From NCBI GenBank assembly GCA_032622095.1, contig CP136064.1, positions 114,252,004-114,316,003 of the forward strand: DNA of 64,000 nucleotides, read 5' to 3'. Below, piece after piece: positions 33,090-45,469 of the stretch. Numbering within the stretch: the stretch's first letter is position 1; every line of letters starts with the position of its first letter. A program made the translations under genes and the position numbers. The notes under the pieces are model-generated. The model was not told where the DNA came from, made no database searches, and saw nothing but the letters and a program-made list of their open reading frames with translations. This DNA comes from Siphonodentalium dalli. Lineage: Eukaryota > Mollusca > Scaphopoda > Gadilida > Siphonodentaliidae.

Positions 33090-35095
33090 CCTCCTTCGTA
33101 AAGTGTCAGAATTGGACATTCAAATGAACCACGGCCAATGTTTATATTGACGTAAGCGCACGCTTTTATAATGCGTAATTGTTATGCGTAATTGACACAA
33201 AGATGTCGATAATATATGCACAAAGCCATATATACTAGTAAATAGATAAGCTGGCAAACAGTAAGGCTTTGTTTTGATAGTAACGGGAATTCCCCTATCG
33301 CTACTTCATTGTCACGTTTTATATCATGTGACTGCACCGACCAGTGATCATGTGACTTCAATCACGTGACTTCGTCTACAACATAAGATTTTCCGCATTC
33401 TTCGAAAAAAAAAACATTTCGTTATAAAAACAAAATTAGCGATCAAACACAAGATTATTTGCGCAAATTGGACATTTTAGTTATATAATATTGGTATATT
33501 GACAGAAAGTACTAAATATTTTTCAGAATAATATTCCTTTAACACATGAGTGGTGCAAGGCAATCATAACCAATGTTCTTTGCCTGTGGAGAACACCACT
33601 AGCTATGCATAATCGCCAATCTATGCAAAATCGCCAATGAGACACTACTGCAACAGTTGGTAGTTCTAATTACATACAGTGTAGGTCCCGAAGAGATGCA
33701 CACCTGGAAATTCCCCAGTGGTCAGCCATCCAAACAGAAATCATAGTCACTGATGGTGGGTGATATAATAGTGAGAACTGGAACACAATCACTTATCACC
33801 TCTGTGATAATGCTCAACAATCTTGGAATGCTAGCAGTTCAATTATGATAACCAATTGTCACAAAGTGCATATGATGAAGATGATATATTTGCAAACTTG
33901 ACAATAATTTTTATTTGGTTAAAGGAAAATTAGATTAGAAAATATTTTGACTGATTTTGGTGTTAAGAAAGTGCCCCTCGTTAATTTTCAAAATATCTCA
34001 ATTTCAAACTATCAATTTGAAGGATAAAATAATTATCCCTTATAAGTGATGTATGTTATGAGAGATCTTTTCCAACTATGTAAAAATGTGGTTTAAAAAA
34101 TAAAAACCAGATTGTTGAGGTAAGTCGATAGAGAGATTAACAGGAAATATTTGCAAAGACCCCACTGCATTATCTACACTATGAAACCAACTAGGGTATG
34201 CACTCAGTCTACCATCTGAAATCATGACTGTCTGCATGGAAATAAATCAAACATTTTTCATTGCATATTTTCGTTTTTTGGCAGCCATTTTCAGAACCAC
34301 TAGTATTTTTGTGAGGAAAAATCACCATAAAACTACATAATGTCTGAAAAGATAAATCAGTACTCAGTGGTGTGGTTGAATAATATTTATGTTGTTTTAT
34401 GTTGTTTTGGTCCTTCACACAATCAAAAATTGTTCTGCAAATGGCTTCCAAAATAATAAAATATGCAATCAATATGCAATGTTCGATTTATTTAAAATAC
34501 TTGACCATAATATATGGAATTTGGCTCATTCTGAGAAATTGAGGCTCCAAAATCAGGTAAACACATGTTTTTGAAGGCACACAACTAGAAAAATACTTAA
34601 CAAATCTGGGAATGGTTTTCTGTTCTGGAATCAGGAAAGTGAGGTCCGCAAAATGGAAACCCTTGTGAATTTGAATTTTGTATAAACATCCCTGGATATC
34701 CATAAATTGATGATTTGACAAAACTTTCCCAAATTTATTTCATAAAATTCACCAATTTCCCTTTTTCAAATTTTCGATGATTTTTAGTATGTTGTTTTTG
34801 GAGGGTTTGTATACTTATTCTTTGCAACAACAAAAAATCTGTTGCAATTAGTTCTGGGTAAGTCCATAAGTAATGCACTGGACTATATTTTTCACATTGC
34901 TGGTGAGTGATCCTTTCCATTTGACTCTGGAATATACATCTGAATATAAGTCCTCGAGGAGGAGCCATTCTGTGTTTGTGATGTCATCAAGATATAGCTA
35001 CTGTGGTAGCATTCTGTGGCCGACTATATCACAGGCCTTTTGAGCGTCCAAGATGGTAAAGATCAGTGGGATGTTTTCCAGTTCTGCCACCTGGT
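33090..35095. other. No supported gene
   Basis: Contains several hundred bases (34230-34970) with weak similarity to the 'aaatggctgccaaa' style of the first repeat array, and otherwise unremarkable AT-rich DNA. ORFs of 75-90 codons on the minus strand show no known domain. Confidence 0.4.
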
Positions 35096-35103
35096 AGCGT
35101 TAA

Positions 35104-35502
35104 GAGGGAGGTAAAGTGGTAAAATTTGGATGGGGAATTCAGTGTTAATTTTCGGGGAAAGTTTACTAAAACGTTACAAAGCGTAGGTGACCATTTTGTG
35201 TCTTATTGGAATAAAAGGTCGAATGCTTATCTGGTGACAACGCAGAGCAGAATTTTTATTTTCGACCCAGTTTTTGATATTGTTAGGAAGAAGGTTAAAA
35301 TTACATTATTGTTCACAAATATTTCCATCAAAATTCAAGTCACAAAATAAAATAAAAAATCCACTTCGCGTTGTCGCTTAACATATGTTCACACTTTCCA
35401 ACAAGACACGAAGCAGTCTTCTGTGCTTTGTAAGTGTTGAGTAATCTTTCCCGAAAACTAACACTGAATTCGCCATTCAAATGTTACAACTTTACCTCCC
35501 TC
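35104..35502. mobile_element. TTAA MITE, family G
   Basis: TTAA stands at 35100-35103 and 35503-35506. The ends are GAGGGAGGTAAAGTGGTAA and a matching right end 'caactttacctccctc'. The inverted repeats extend about 60 bp inward through 'cagtgttaattttcgggg'. The 74-codon frame inside (35126-35350) is not considered a gene. Confidence 0.85.
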
Positions 35503-35520
35503 TTAATATACTATTAATCA

Positions 35521-35577
35521 TGTCTATATTAAATGGATTCTCCCACTCAGTTTTAAAGTATATACATTGGAACTAGC
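35521..35577. mobile_element. Truncated family E MITE, left end only
   Basis: 'aaatggattctcccactcag' and 'gtatatacattggaac' match the left part of the family. The remainder is absent. Confidence 0.7.
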
Positions 35578-35842
35578 AGGATTACCCGACATTGCCCAGG
35601 TTAAAGTGATGTGAAACCCTCTACATTGCTGTGGATATTTGGTGGGAATAGAGAATCACGTTTTCTTATAAATTGTATATCAAAATGGCATCAGAAAACA
35701 TGATTCTTACACATGGAATATAAATAGTGGCCCACCTTGTGTCGGAGCAATCGCCATTTTGTTTATCGGGCTTAATCCGTCACAACAATAAAGAAGTATT
35801 TATTTATTTACAACTGCGTATACTTAAGACGTTATATATAGC

Positions 35843-36212
35843 ATGAAATATGAACATCATAAACATATTAGTTCGCAAAATAAAAGAAGACAATTGTGTT
35901 TTACAAAGAGATGTATCAATCAATCTAGTGGGTTAGATAAAAAATTTGAGGACACCTGGTTATCATATCTTCATGAAGATACAGATGTTTTAAAGAAATG
36001 TCCAGGTGCTCCTCTGTTCTGGTACTGTACATGTATACTGGCTAAGTATTTTCAGTTTAAAAGAAATGTTGCTATGCACATATAGCAGCTACATGTGCCC
36101 GACACAGAGCGAGATTTTGAGTTGTTTATGTTTGGTAATGAGTCTGTTCTAAAAAATGAAAGAAATCCTCTGTATCGGTCAGATATAACCTTGCCAGATG
36201 TCACTATTGGAG
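35843..36212 (+). pseudogene. Broken ORF of unknown function
   Basis: An 80-codon frame runs from 35843 to a TAG at 36083-36085. The same frame then stays open for 42 further codons, ending with a TGA at 36210-36212. The first part contains 'LSYLHEDTDVLKKCPGAP' and 'FWYCTCILAKYFQFKRN'. The second part is moderately acidic ('VPDTERDFELF', 'LPDVTIGG'). Read-through of one stop gives about 122 codons of protein-like composition, unlike the repeat-driven frames elsewhere. I do not recognise the family. It could be a decayed transposon gene or an exon of an unidentified gene. Confidence 0.3.
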
Positions 36213-36689
36213 GATCCTGAAAAGTCATGTGCTACTGATTGCGTTTTCTTTTATCTCAGAAGTAAATATATTTGACTGCACACTGTGACCACTATTTTTG
36301 AACAGGCCTGCTGCACATTCCCATATCTCTTGACAATTGTAACTTTTGTTGTGGAAACTATATTTAATGGGACGGACTCAATTTTGTTATAATATATACA
36401 TAAGCCATTATGAAATGCAATCCTCTGACGATTCAATGTCCCTCAGTTTGCAAGAATATATGTATCTCTTAAAAAGAATGATAAATATACTTTTAATGCT
36501 TTCTTCTATGTTTTGCTAGATCATTATAGGAATGCCCTGATTTCCATCCCCATATAAATATGACAGTTGAGAAGATATAATTGTTCAAGTGACTTAATTC
36601 GGTCACCATTAATTTTGTCAAGATTGTGAAATTTGAACGCCAAAAACTCCTTAGAAAGATATGGAGATGGCCTGAGAGATGACTATATA

Positions 36690-37090
36690 TAACTTTGGTG
36701 GATATAAGCGAATTGAACAATCTTATCAATGCTAGTGAATCTCCTCTCGCCATTAGATAAGAACGTGAATGAATTTGGTGGAATTAGTGCTAAATATATT
36801 TGTATCAGCTTTGGTGCAATTGCCCTCATGCATGACTTGAACCGCGCCACGTTTGTCATATTTAAACCACGTCTATTATACTCATGCATGCATGATATAA
36901 TGGACAAAATTATATAAAAGTTTGGTGGTAATTGGCTACTAAACAAATACTTATCAAAGTTATTACCCCTCCCCCATCATTATGTCACCCAAACGGCACC
37001 AATTTTGGCGTCTTTAAATCACACGATTATATTCCTCGTATCATGGAGAAGAATAATATATCAATTTGGTGGAAATCTGCGCTAAAAACA
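36690..37090 (+). repeat. Tandem units of about 165 bp, 'tttggtggaaat' type
   Basis: Phrases 'aatttggtgg', 'ggcgctaaa', 'ccctctccc', 'ggcgccacttttgacat' and 'accacacgattagattcctc' recur. The same units continue at 39025-39970 and 57540-57900, so the family is dispersed. Confidence 0.7.
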
Positions 37091-37096
37091 GTGTTT

Positions 37097-39010
37097 TAGC
37101 TCACCTGAGACAAAGTCTCCGATGGAGCTACTGTCATCACTCATCGTCCGTCCGTTGAGAATCATCTTCTCGAGAACCACAAGACCAAACGGGTTCATAT
37201 TTGGTGTGGACGTTCCCTAGGTGACTCACATTCAGATTTGTTCAAATGAGGTCACCCGGTCAAATAGTTGCGAAGCTAGGACCATAAATCTTTCCCACCA
37301 TAGTAATTCTTAAAACGACTTCTCAAATTCCATCGGACCAAATGGGTTCATATTTGGTATAAAGGGTCCTTGGGTGACTGTGGTTCAGATTTGTTCAAAT
37401 GAGGTCACTGAGTCGAATGTGGGCGGAGCCAGTGACTTAACAAAAAAAAAAACGAACAAAAAACTCAATTTAACAACAACAAAAAAAACACATTTAAAAA
37501 AAAATCTATTTAAAGTTGTTTTTTTTATGAAAATTAAAAAATGTTATTTAAAAATTTAATTTAAAAAAACTAACCACATTATAACATCCTCCAGAGTACA
37601 TCAACTGATCCCACAAAATTTAGTTGAAATCGGTCCAGGGGTCTGGGAGAAAAATCACAAACAGTTTGTTACCCTTGCCAATTGAGGGGTTAAAGTGAGT
37701 ATATGTACCCCTGTTACAAATGTTATCACATTCCTAATGCCACAATATTATTTGAGAAGTCATCTCTTTGAAGCTTGTCTGCCTGGCATACTGTAATGTC
37801 TCCTGTGTATGAAATGGGACCTTATCTTAGCTGACAGCTGTTGATAAACAAATCACAGATACTGTTTATTTGTGTCATTCATTTCAATTTAAATTAGATT
37901 AATTCCCATGTGCTGTGCAGTGCACAGGCAAGTGTTATATTATCTTTATATAGGCTATTAACTTCTTTTCATCTGTGATAATCAAAATGATGTGTGTTAT
38001 TTGTGTGTTATTGTGCTTATGATTTCAAGGAACAATTATCAGAGGTGCCATGTTGATAACCCTTCCTTTAATTTTGTAACTTATTTTAATGAAAATGAAC
38101 TTCACTTCAACTTCTATAATATATCATTTGAGATTACTAGATCAATGAATCTCATAGATATGGATTTAAATTATATTGTTTCAAATAGGGGCAGAGATAG
38201 GCGATTTAAAACTCCCGCACCCACCCTGTCTACACTATGAATTCATTATTGGTACTTGTGTATAGATTCCTATATTACATGTCATAATTTTGATATATAC
38301 CGGTATTATCAGTAAGGTTTTGATAAATTTCCAACAGTTGGAGATCTTGTGTTCAGATTGGATCACCTGCAAATAGGGGAAGGAGCAGGTGTATACTTTC
38401 CCTCTATAGTAACCGTTGAACAGTCTTCTTTGACAGAATCGCCAGGTCTATTTAGCTCACATTTAATATTGAGGCTCCTTTGGTGATTGTGATTCAGATT
38501 TGTTCAATCAGGGTCACCAGGTCAAATAGGTGCAAGGCCAGGTACAATACTCTTTCTCTCCATAGTAATTCATGATATGTCTTCTTTGCAAGAACCAAAT
38601 GGCCTATTTCGCTTATATTTGGTATGAAATGACATTGGGTGACAGGAATTCAGATTTGTGAAAACGGGATCACAAAATCAAATAAGGGCAGAGTCGGGGA
38701 CATATCTATTTCACTCCATAGTAATTCTTAAAACATGTTTGCAAGAATTAGTTGGCTTATTTAGCATGGAATGTTCTTGTTAGACTGAAATTCAGATTTG
38801 TTAAAATGGGGACACCAGGTCAAATAGGAGCCAAGCAAAGGACTGTTTCCCTCAATAATAATTCTTAATATGCTTCCTTCACAAGAACCATCAGGTCTAT
38901 TTTACTGATATTTAGTATGAAGGGTTCTTTGGTGACTGGGATTCAAATTTATTCAAATGGGGTCACCAGGTCAAATAGGGCGGAACCAGTGACATAACTA
39001 TTTGTCTCTA
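37097..39010 (+). repeat. Hairpin-headed tandem array of about 145-bp units
   Basis: It begins with 'agctcacctgagacaaagtctccgatggagct', a self-pairing head, and 'cgtccgtccg'. Many diverged units follow with 'gattcagatttgttcaaatg', 'gtcaccaggtcaaatagg', 'ccatagtaattctta' and 'catatttggtatgaagg'. A/T homopolymers interrupt at 37440-37570. Protein-like frames here are repeat shadows. Confidence 0.7.
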
Positions 39011-39024
39011 TAGTAATTCTTAAA

Positions 39025-40080
39025 ATGTCTCCTCAAGAGAGGTTGGTAATTGGCACTAAACATATTTTTGTTTTATCAGTTTTGATGACCCTCCCGTCCA
39101 TATTTCGGACTCAAGCGGCGCCACTTTTGACATCATTAAACCACACACTGAGACTCATTATGGAGATGAATATATATAAAATTGGTGAAAATTGGCGAGT
39201 GTACAAATTGGTATCAAATTTATGGCCCCATTACATTTCTCACACCAAACGGCACCCATTTGGCGTATTTAAACCACACGATTAGATTCCTCGTATCACG
39301 GAGAAGAATATGTATCAGTCAGGTGGAAATCGCCGCTGAACATATTGTTTATTAATTGTTGTGTCCCTCTCACCATCTAGGCACCCCTGACTCGAATGGC
39401 CCCACTTTTGACATTCTTTAAACCACACAATTAGACTCCTGATATCATGGACAGCACTAATATGACATCTTTAAAATCACACGATTAAATTCCTCATATC
39501 ATGGATAGGAATGTGTATCAATTTGGTGAAAATTGGCGCTAAAAATATTGTGTATCAATTTTGGTGTCCCTCTCCCTTTTAGTGCACCCCTGACTCGAAT
39601 GACGCCACTTTTGACAGCTTTAAGCCAGTTTGGTGGCAATCGGCGACTAAACCAATTCTTAAGAGATTTAGTACCGACCCCCTCAAATCTCTCATCCAAA
39701 CGACACCAATCTCAGAATAATGTGCATCAATTTGGTGGAAGTCGGCGCTAAAATTATTTTGATCAATTTTGGGGTCCCTCTCCCATTCCGGGCATTCCTG
39801 ACTCGAACGGCGCGACTTTTGACATATTTAAACCACACGATTAGATTTCTCATATCATGGGGATGATGATATATAAGTTTGGTGGCAATCGGCGACAAAT
39901 ATTTGTTCTGCCCCTCCACCTTTTCTGCCCCTGACAACAACGGCGTCACTTTAGAAAAATCTAAGCCACACCATTATCTTTCTCGTAAAAAGTTACCCCT
40001 GTTAGACCCCTTTTGTGCCATCTAGGTGGCCCCCTGTGAATTTATTTCTATATAACACAGACAGACATACATACATACAG
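39025..40080 (+). repeat. Second block of 165-bp 'ttggtggaaat' units
   Basis: At least five diverged units with 'ccacacgattagattcctc' and 'ggcgccacttttgac', finishing with 'ttagacccc', 'gtgccatctagg' and an (ACAG/ACAT)n tract at 40060-40085. Confidence 0.7.
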
Positions 40081-40149
40081 ACAGTCGCAAATATCGATAT
40101 AGATGTTCTATTAATCTGGATGGTCGTTCAGAGAAAATAAGAAGGCGAT

Positions 40150-40740
40150 ATGCGCAATCCTCTGGTTCCTTTTGTAAATCCTATTTGGCTATGTTGAGTA
40201 TGGCATTTTCCTGTCGCATTAACATAATGTGTTCCAAGACTTTTAGAAGAATACTTGTCACTATGATTTCCCTATAGCTGGAGGGGTTTCTCGTAAATCC
40301 CTTCTTGAAACCTTGTGTTATTTGTCCTTTATTCATAATTGATGGGCCTCTTTCCTGACAAGAAGTAAGTCTTAGACTCAAGTCACTCAGACCGTGTACC
40401 AGAATAGATGCTGCATACCAGACGTTAACATTGTAAATTATTTGTATATATATTTTTTACATTGTCCTACCTTAAATTGTAGTTGTTGCAATAAAGCATT
40501 CAAGAGACCAAGTTTTCTAATCTTCACTAGAGTGTCGTTCGATTCGCAGCTCTCCCCGATGTACAAAAGGTTGGTTTCATCTGCAGCATTGTAATGATTG
40601 ATGTAATCATCATTGTGCGATGGTGTTGCTTGAGTTGCGAAGTGGTCAGCACAACCTTGGAGAACTTCATTGGAGCCTAGGACCTTACTTTTGATAATCA
40701 GATATGAGACTGCTTTGGTCGTGGTTGCTCTCTTATCTGG
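40150..40740 (-). pseudogene. Non-LTR retrotransposon (LINE) RT-region remnant
   Basis: The minus strand carries pieces of a LINE pol protein. Near 40710-40480 one frame reads 'VLGSNEVLQGCADHFATQAT' and then '...DDYINHYN', resembling the linker between endonuclease and reverse transcriptase. In 40381-40181 another frame reads 'GFKKGFTRNPSSYREIIVTS' and 'ILLKVLEHIML', the conserved start of the RT domain (P-x-N-Y-R-x-I-x-V-T-S pattern). The two parts are in different phases, separated by about 100 bases of A/T-rich DNA, and the catalytic YADD region is absent. It is a dead fragment. The clade is probably a CR1/jockey-like group common in molluscs, but that is inference. Confidence 0.7.
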
Positions 40741-40754
40741 CGTCTGCGTGTTAA

Positions 40755-41189
40755 CCCTTTACCCAACAAAGCGGCCAAAAACGCTCAAATAAAGCTTCAA
40801 CAGCCTAAAATATCTTCGGTCTGTCTCACTAACACCATACAAATATGGATATCATTGGAACCGGTTCATGGACCACATTGTGATGGTTACAGTTATACCC
40901 TGTGCCAATGCATTCTCTTATATATGCGAGTCGACCATAGGTCGCCTCGCATATATAAGAGAATGCATTGGCCTAAAAAAAATCTTTTTTAACACTTTTT
41001 ACCATTTTTTCTTACATTCTTTAACAATTTTTAACATTTTTTATAATAGTTTTCTACATTCTTTGACAATTTTATCATTTTTAATATGTGTTTAGCCAAT
41101 GCATTCTCTTATATATGCGAGGCGACCTATGGTCGACTCGCATATATAAGGGAATGCATTGGCACAGGGCCGTTCTGTTGGGTAAAGGG
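40755..41189. mobile_element. TTAA MITE, family A, copy 2 (opposite orientation)
   Basis: TTAA stands at 40751-40754 and 41190-41193. The ends are CCCTTTACCCAACAAAG and TTCTGTTGGGTAAAGGG. It is the reverse complement of the 30446 element in gene order. It holds palindromes at 40904-40972 and 41095-41163, the second with its loop in the opposite orientation, and an A/T-rich spacer. Confidence 0.92.
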
Positions 41190-41339
41190 TTAAAGGCAAC
41201 TGAGAAAAACAAATGTTCTCCAATTCCTTATATTTGTTAAACTCCCAAGTTTGCATAAAACCAATACCACACCCCCTTGTCTTGAAATTTCAGAACTGTC
41301 ACCTCACAGCCTTTATTTTATTTTATATTAATGAATATT

Positions 41340-41850
41340 AGTCTTTGACTGACTACCGCGGAGGAAGGAGGCCCCACTGGGCCGACCGTGGTCTGTCCAG
41401 TATGAAATTGAAATTTGAACCTGAAAACTGCAAAATCCTTGCATCTAGAAGTCTATAATCCAGGCAAATTCAGGCCTCAATTTTGTTTAATTGACAAGCA
41501 GTTTTAACTGGCCACCGGAAAGGACCCATCAGCCACAATGGGGGGAAATCTACACCTGAAAACTTCAAAATCCTAGAATCAACATGTCTACAACTCCAGG
41601 CTAATACAGATTAGCAGTTTATAACAAGCCACCAGAGAAGGACCAGGACCCTCTGCCACAACGGGAGAAAAATTGAAATCTGAACCCGAAAACGGTAAAA
41701 TATAGAGGTCTACTTCCAGGCAAATTCAGGCGTCGATTTTAAAAAATTGATTAGCAGTTTTTGACTGGCCACCGGGGAGGAATCAGGACCCATTTCTCTC
41801 CACTGGGAGAAAATTCTGAAATCTGAACCTGAAAACTGCAAAATCCTAGC
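41340..41850. repeat. Tandem units of about 130 bp
   Basis: 'gaaatctgaacctgaaaactg', 'caaaatcctagcatctag', 'ccaggcaaattcaggc' and 'gactggccaccgg' recur four times with moderate divergence. Confidence 0.75.
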
Positions 41851-41854
41851 ATCT

Positions 41855-42530
41855 AGATGGGAACGAGTCATTTTGGGGTCATTCAGGAAAAAACATGGCC
41901 GCCAGCGGCCATCTTGGATTTCAAAATTCAACCCATTAGCACAGGCTATAGGTCGTACTGTTCATCTGATCATCATGAAATTTGTCATGGATGTTAATAT
42001 GGACATATAGATTGGAACGAGCAATTTTGGGGTCGTTCGGCCAAAAAAACATGGCCGCCAGCAGCCATCTTGGAGTTTACTCTTTGCATGACTAAATCCT
42101 TTGGCACGGGCTACAGATAGTACCTTTGGTCGAATCATCATGAAATTTGTCATGGATGTTATCAATAACATGTAGATGGGAACGAGTGATTTTTGGGTCA
42201 TTCGGCCAAAAAAATACAGGCCGGAATGTTCGTCTGATCATCATGAAATTTGTCGTGGAAGTTAATATTGACATGTAGATGGGAATGAGTCATTTTGGGG
42301 TCATTCGGCCATAAAACATGGCCGCCGGTAGCCATCTTGGAGTTTACTCTTTGTATGAATAAATCCTTTGACACAGACAACAGATCGTATCTTTTGTCGG
42401 ATCATCATGAAATTTGTCATGGATATTAATATTGACATGTAAATGGGAACGAGTCATTTTGGGGTCATGCGGCAAAAAACATGGCTGCCAACGGCCATCT
42501 TGCATTTTACTCTTTGCATAACTAGACCTT
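41855..42530. repeat. Tandem units of about 165 bp
   Basis: 'gggaacgagtcattttgggg', 'aaacatggccgccagc', 'gccatcttggattttactc' and 'atcatcatgaaatttgtcatgg' recur. Units start near 41861, 42014, 42180, 42283 and 42447, one being a shortened copy. Minus-strand frames are repeat shadows. Confidence 0.85.
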
Positions 42531-42559
42531 TCAACTTTCCACATTCCTATAATCACTCC

Positions 42560-43376
42560 ATTGACTGTAACCCATGAAATTATTCCCTTTCCCAGTTGAG
42601 CTACAGTGTCATTGACATTTTCCTTTTTCTCTCAGTGTACACGAAACCGTCTGACGACCAAGTGACTGTTGGTAGCTGACTGCGTTTGTTAGAAGTTAGA
42701 AGTTCTCGATATGGCCTATTTCGATTTATCAAAACATTCCAGGAAGACGCATATACTTCACGTCGAATCATTGCTTGACCACACTCGAAGTATATCTCAA
42801 TCTTGGTATGGTTCCCATTGAAAAATATTGTACCGAGGACTGTGCATGTATAGCCTATAGGCCTATATACGTGGGGATACGGATTATTAAACTGCCATCT
42901 TAATTAACTAATGCATTAATTTCATCAGGAGAACAAGCTTTCTCATTCGGAATTCAATCAGCATTTTTCTAATGCTCATTTCCGGGATATGTGACATTTG
43001 ACCTCTAACCCCCCCCCCCCCCTAAAAAATCCACAGAGAACACTAGTTCAGAGAATGACCACGTTAATGTTAATTAAAGACCTATGACATCCTGGTTTTT
43101 AATACTAAATTAGTTGAGTCGGATTTTGCCTTTCAGGTTTTTTGTTTTGTTTTTGGTGACCCGATGGAGTGATATGATGAGTATATTTGAAACTGTGACA
43201 TATATAATGCACGATCAATGCTTTAGCTTCGTTTTTGGGTTAGATATTATCGGATATTGTAAGCAATTTTAAGGCAAGCCATAAACTCTACTTTCTCTAT
43301 AGACTTGTCAATCCGTGCTGTCCCAAAATATTGGGAGATAAGCTCGAGGTTTTCACTGACAGGAGATGAGGGTATA
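42560..43376. other. No supported gene; poly-C tract
   Basis: A run of C near 43008-43022 is the only simple feature. No exon was recognised. Confidence 0.4.
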
Positions 43377-43380
43377 TTAA

Positions 43381-43857
43381 AGGTACTCAATCCGATAAAA
43401 CTCCTCCCAATTACTATTTCAATGGCTTTGGGGGTCAAAAATATTTGATTCGAGTCGAGGAAGTCACCAATCAAAGCTCAGATTTGTTAGATATCGATTT
43501 TAGAAATCTATTATTTTTCATTATCGGGAATACTTTCTGGCCCAGAACTCAGTCAAAATTGCGTTATTATTACCTCTTGATTTTAGAGTTATCCATCCTT
43601 GTCTGTTTGAATTGTGTTTTGGTGTACACATCTCGCGCAGGTTACGAAACTGACGGCAATTATTAGTACTCATCTCGAGAAACTAACAAATTTCAAAAAT
43701 CAATATCTAATAACTCTGAGCTTTGTTTGATGGGTTCCTCGACTCGAATCAAATATTTGTTACCCCCAAAGCCAAAGAAATAGTAATATAAGACCCTCTG
43801 TTCGGATTGTTGTTGGAATCTGTTGAGATGGGGACCCTCTGTTCGGATTGAGTACCT
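43381..43857. mobile_element. TTAA MITE, family D, copy 2
   Basis: TTAA stands at 43377-43380 and 43858-43861. The ends are AGGTACTCAATCCGA and TTCGGATTGAGTACCT. A short partial duplication of the right end ('accctctgttcggatt' twice) is present. Length is 477 bp. Confidence 0.9.
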
Positions 43858-43979
43858 TTAAGTTCACATTGATTGACATCGACCCCATACTCAAAGCACC
43901 TGGGGTATAATATATGGATTCATATGGGGTCGATAGATGGCATCTTGACTTTTTTTTGGAACTCTGTCGCCTCGGGGAT

Positions 43980-44190
43980 ATTTTCGGTGTATTTTGGCGG
44001 CAAGAAAGGGGATATATGAGGGGGGGGGGGGGGGAACGGGTATTTTCGGGACACCGGGATCGACCCTTTTAATTTTTTGGGAATTGGGATCGTCAGATTT
44101 AATTTTCCGGGAATCGGGAACAGAATTCCACCGGGACCCGGGAAAGGTTGAAATTATTTTCCGGGACCCGGGAAATTATCCCCAATTAAT
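43980..44190. repeat. Poly-G tract with 'cgggacccggg' repeats
   Basis: A G-run at 44020-44033 is followed by several 'ttttccgggaatcggg' and 'ccgggacccgggaaa' phrases. A looser AT version of the same phrase ('cctgggaactgggaa') occurs at 45480-45610. Confidence 0.7.
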
Positions 44191-44207
44191 CGGAATTTCC
44201 ATTTTTA

Positions 44208-44820
44208 ACCCCCACTTTCGAAGAAAATGGGGGGTATACTGGATTGACTGCGTCTGTCCGTCCGTCCGTCCGTCCGTCACGCTTTCTCCATCCGTGTGTC
44301 CGTCCGTCCGACCTCATAGAACAACTATGAACCGATTTCATTAATTTTTTGTATGCAATCTCCTTAGGACGGTCTCTCCGCATGAAGCACATTGCGGTTC
44401 GGTCCGACTTTTTTTTAAAGTTACGCATCATTTTCGACTTATTTTGACTTAGAAAATTCTGTCCGACTTAATAACTTTAACAAATATGAGCCGATTTCAA
44501 TAATGTTTGGTATACATGCTTCTCACAATACCCTCTCTACATGATGCGGCTAGGGATTGGCTCAAACTGTTTTTCGTAATATTACACTTCATTTTCGACT
44601 TATTTTGACTTAGAAAATTCTGTCTGACTTAATAACTTTAACAAATATGAACCAATTTGAATAATTTTTTCTGTACAAGCTTCTTATGACACCATATCGA
44701 TATTATTAGTCCGAATTTTTCTTTAAAGTTAAAAATCTTTTTTGTTGGGTTTACGGATAATGCGGGTTGAATTTGCCACGGTGTGGGTATGCTAGCACTC
44801 GAGTGCACACCTCTTGTTAA
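44208..44820 (+). mobile_element. Helentron/pearl-like element
   Basis: The 5' hairpin is 'cccccactttc' pairing with 'gaaaatggggg' (44209-44233). It is followed by (GTCC)n at 44255-44310 and tandem units of about 120-140 bp with 'gacttattttgacttagaaaa' and 'taactttaacaaatatgagcc'. The 3' end has the perfect palindrome 'gcactcgagtgc' and then 'cacctcttgtta'. The plan and the 3' terminal phrase match the 10.3-kb element exactly. Confidence 0.7.
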
Positions 44821-45469
44821 AACTGTAACATAAACTTGTGATCAAGAATCGTGTGCCAAATTATATTTATATATATCGTTAATAGTTCAAATGTTTATTG
44901 AGTTATATGTTTATTAAACCGTTATGTCAAATTAAAAATATATAATTTATTTAACTCTTTTTAATGTAAGTTCTCTGTAGGGAGTATTCAGCTGTTGTCG
45001 ATACCGTGCATCTGTAACAACTACCAACAAAGTCTGCTGCATGGTATCCAGTAAATTTTAAAGTTATTTATTTACACGAGTTTTACCATTTGGTCAATCT
45101 AAGCTGTTGTATATATCTGGTGACTTGTGTACATCCGTGTTGTCTCCTATTTCTTAGTTGGTTTATGACTTGGTTTTTCATACTAACATTCCAGTTATGG
45201 GGCACAATCTCAAATCACAATAATCACATGAATTTGCATACATCACCTGGACATTTAGGGAATACCTGATTTGCGGTGGTGTAGATCAGTGTAAAGAGTG
45301 ATCTGTTGATTCTGTTCAATGGATTTGCATATAGGTTCGCATTTTATGTCATGTAAAATGATGTAATTGACCAGACAGTAGCCAGTAAATCATAAGATAG
45401 CATAAAAATACAATATATGTACATTGATCTACATTACTTGTGAATATTGTATGTTTTGTCGATACTCTA

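Noticed and set aside
41855-42530. Series of minus-strand ORFs with recurring 'NFMMIR' peptides
   Set aside because: They are translations of the 165-bp tandem repeat; stops and frames change between units.
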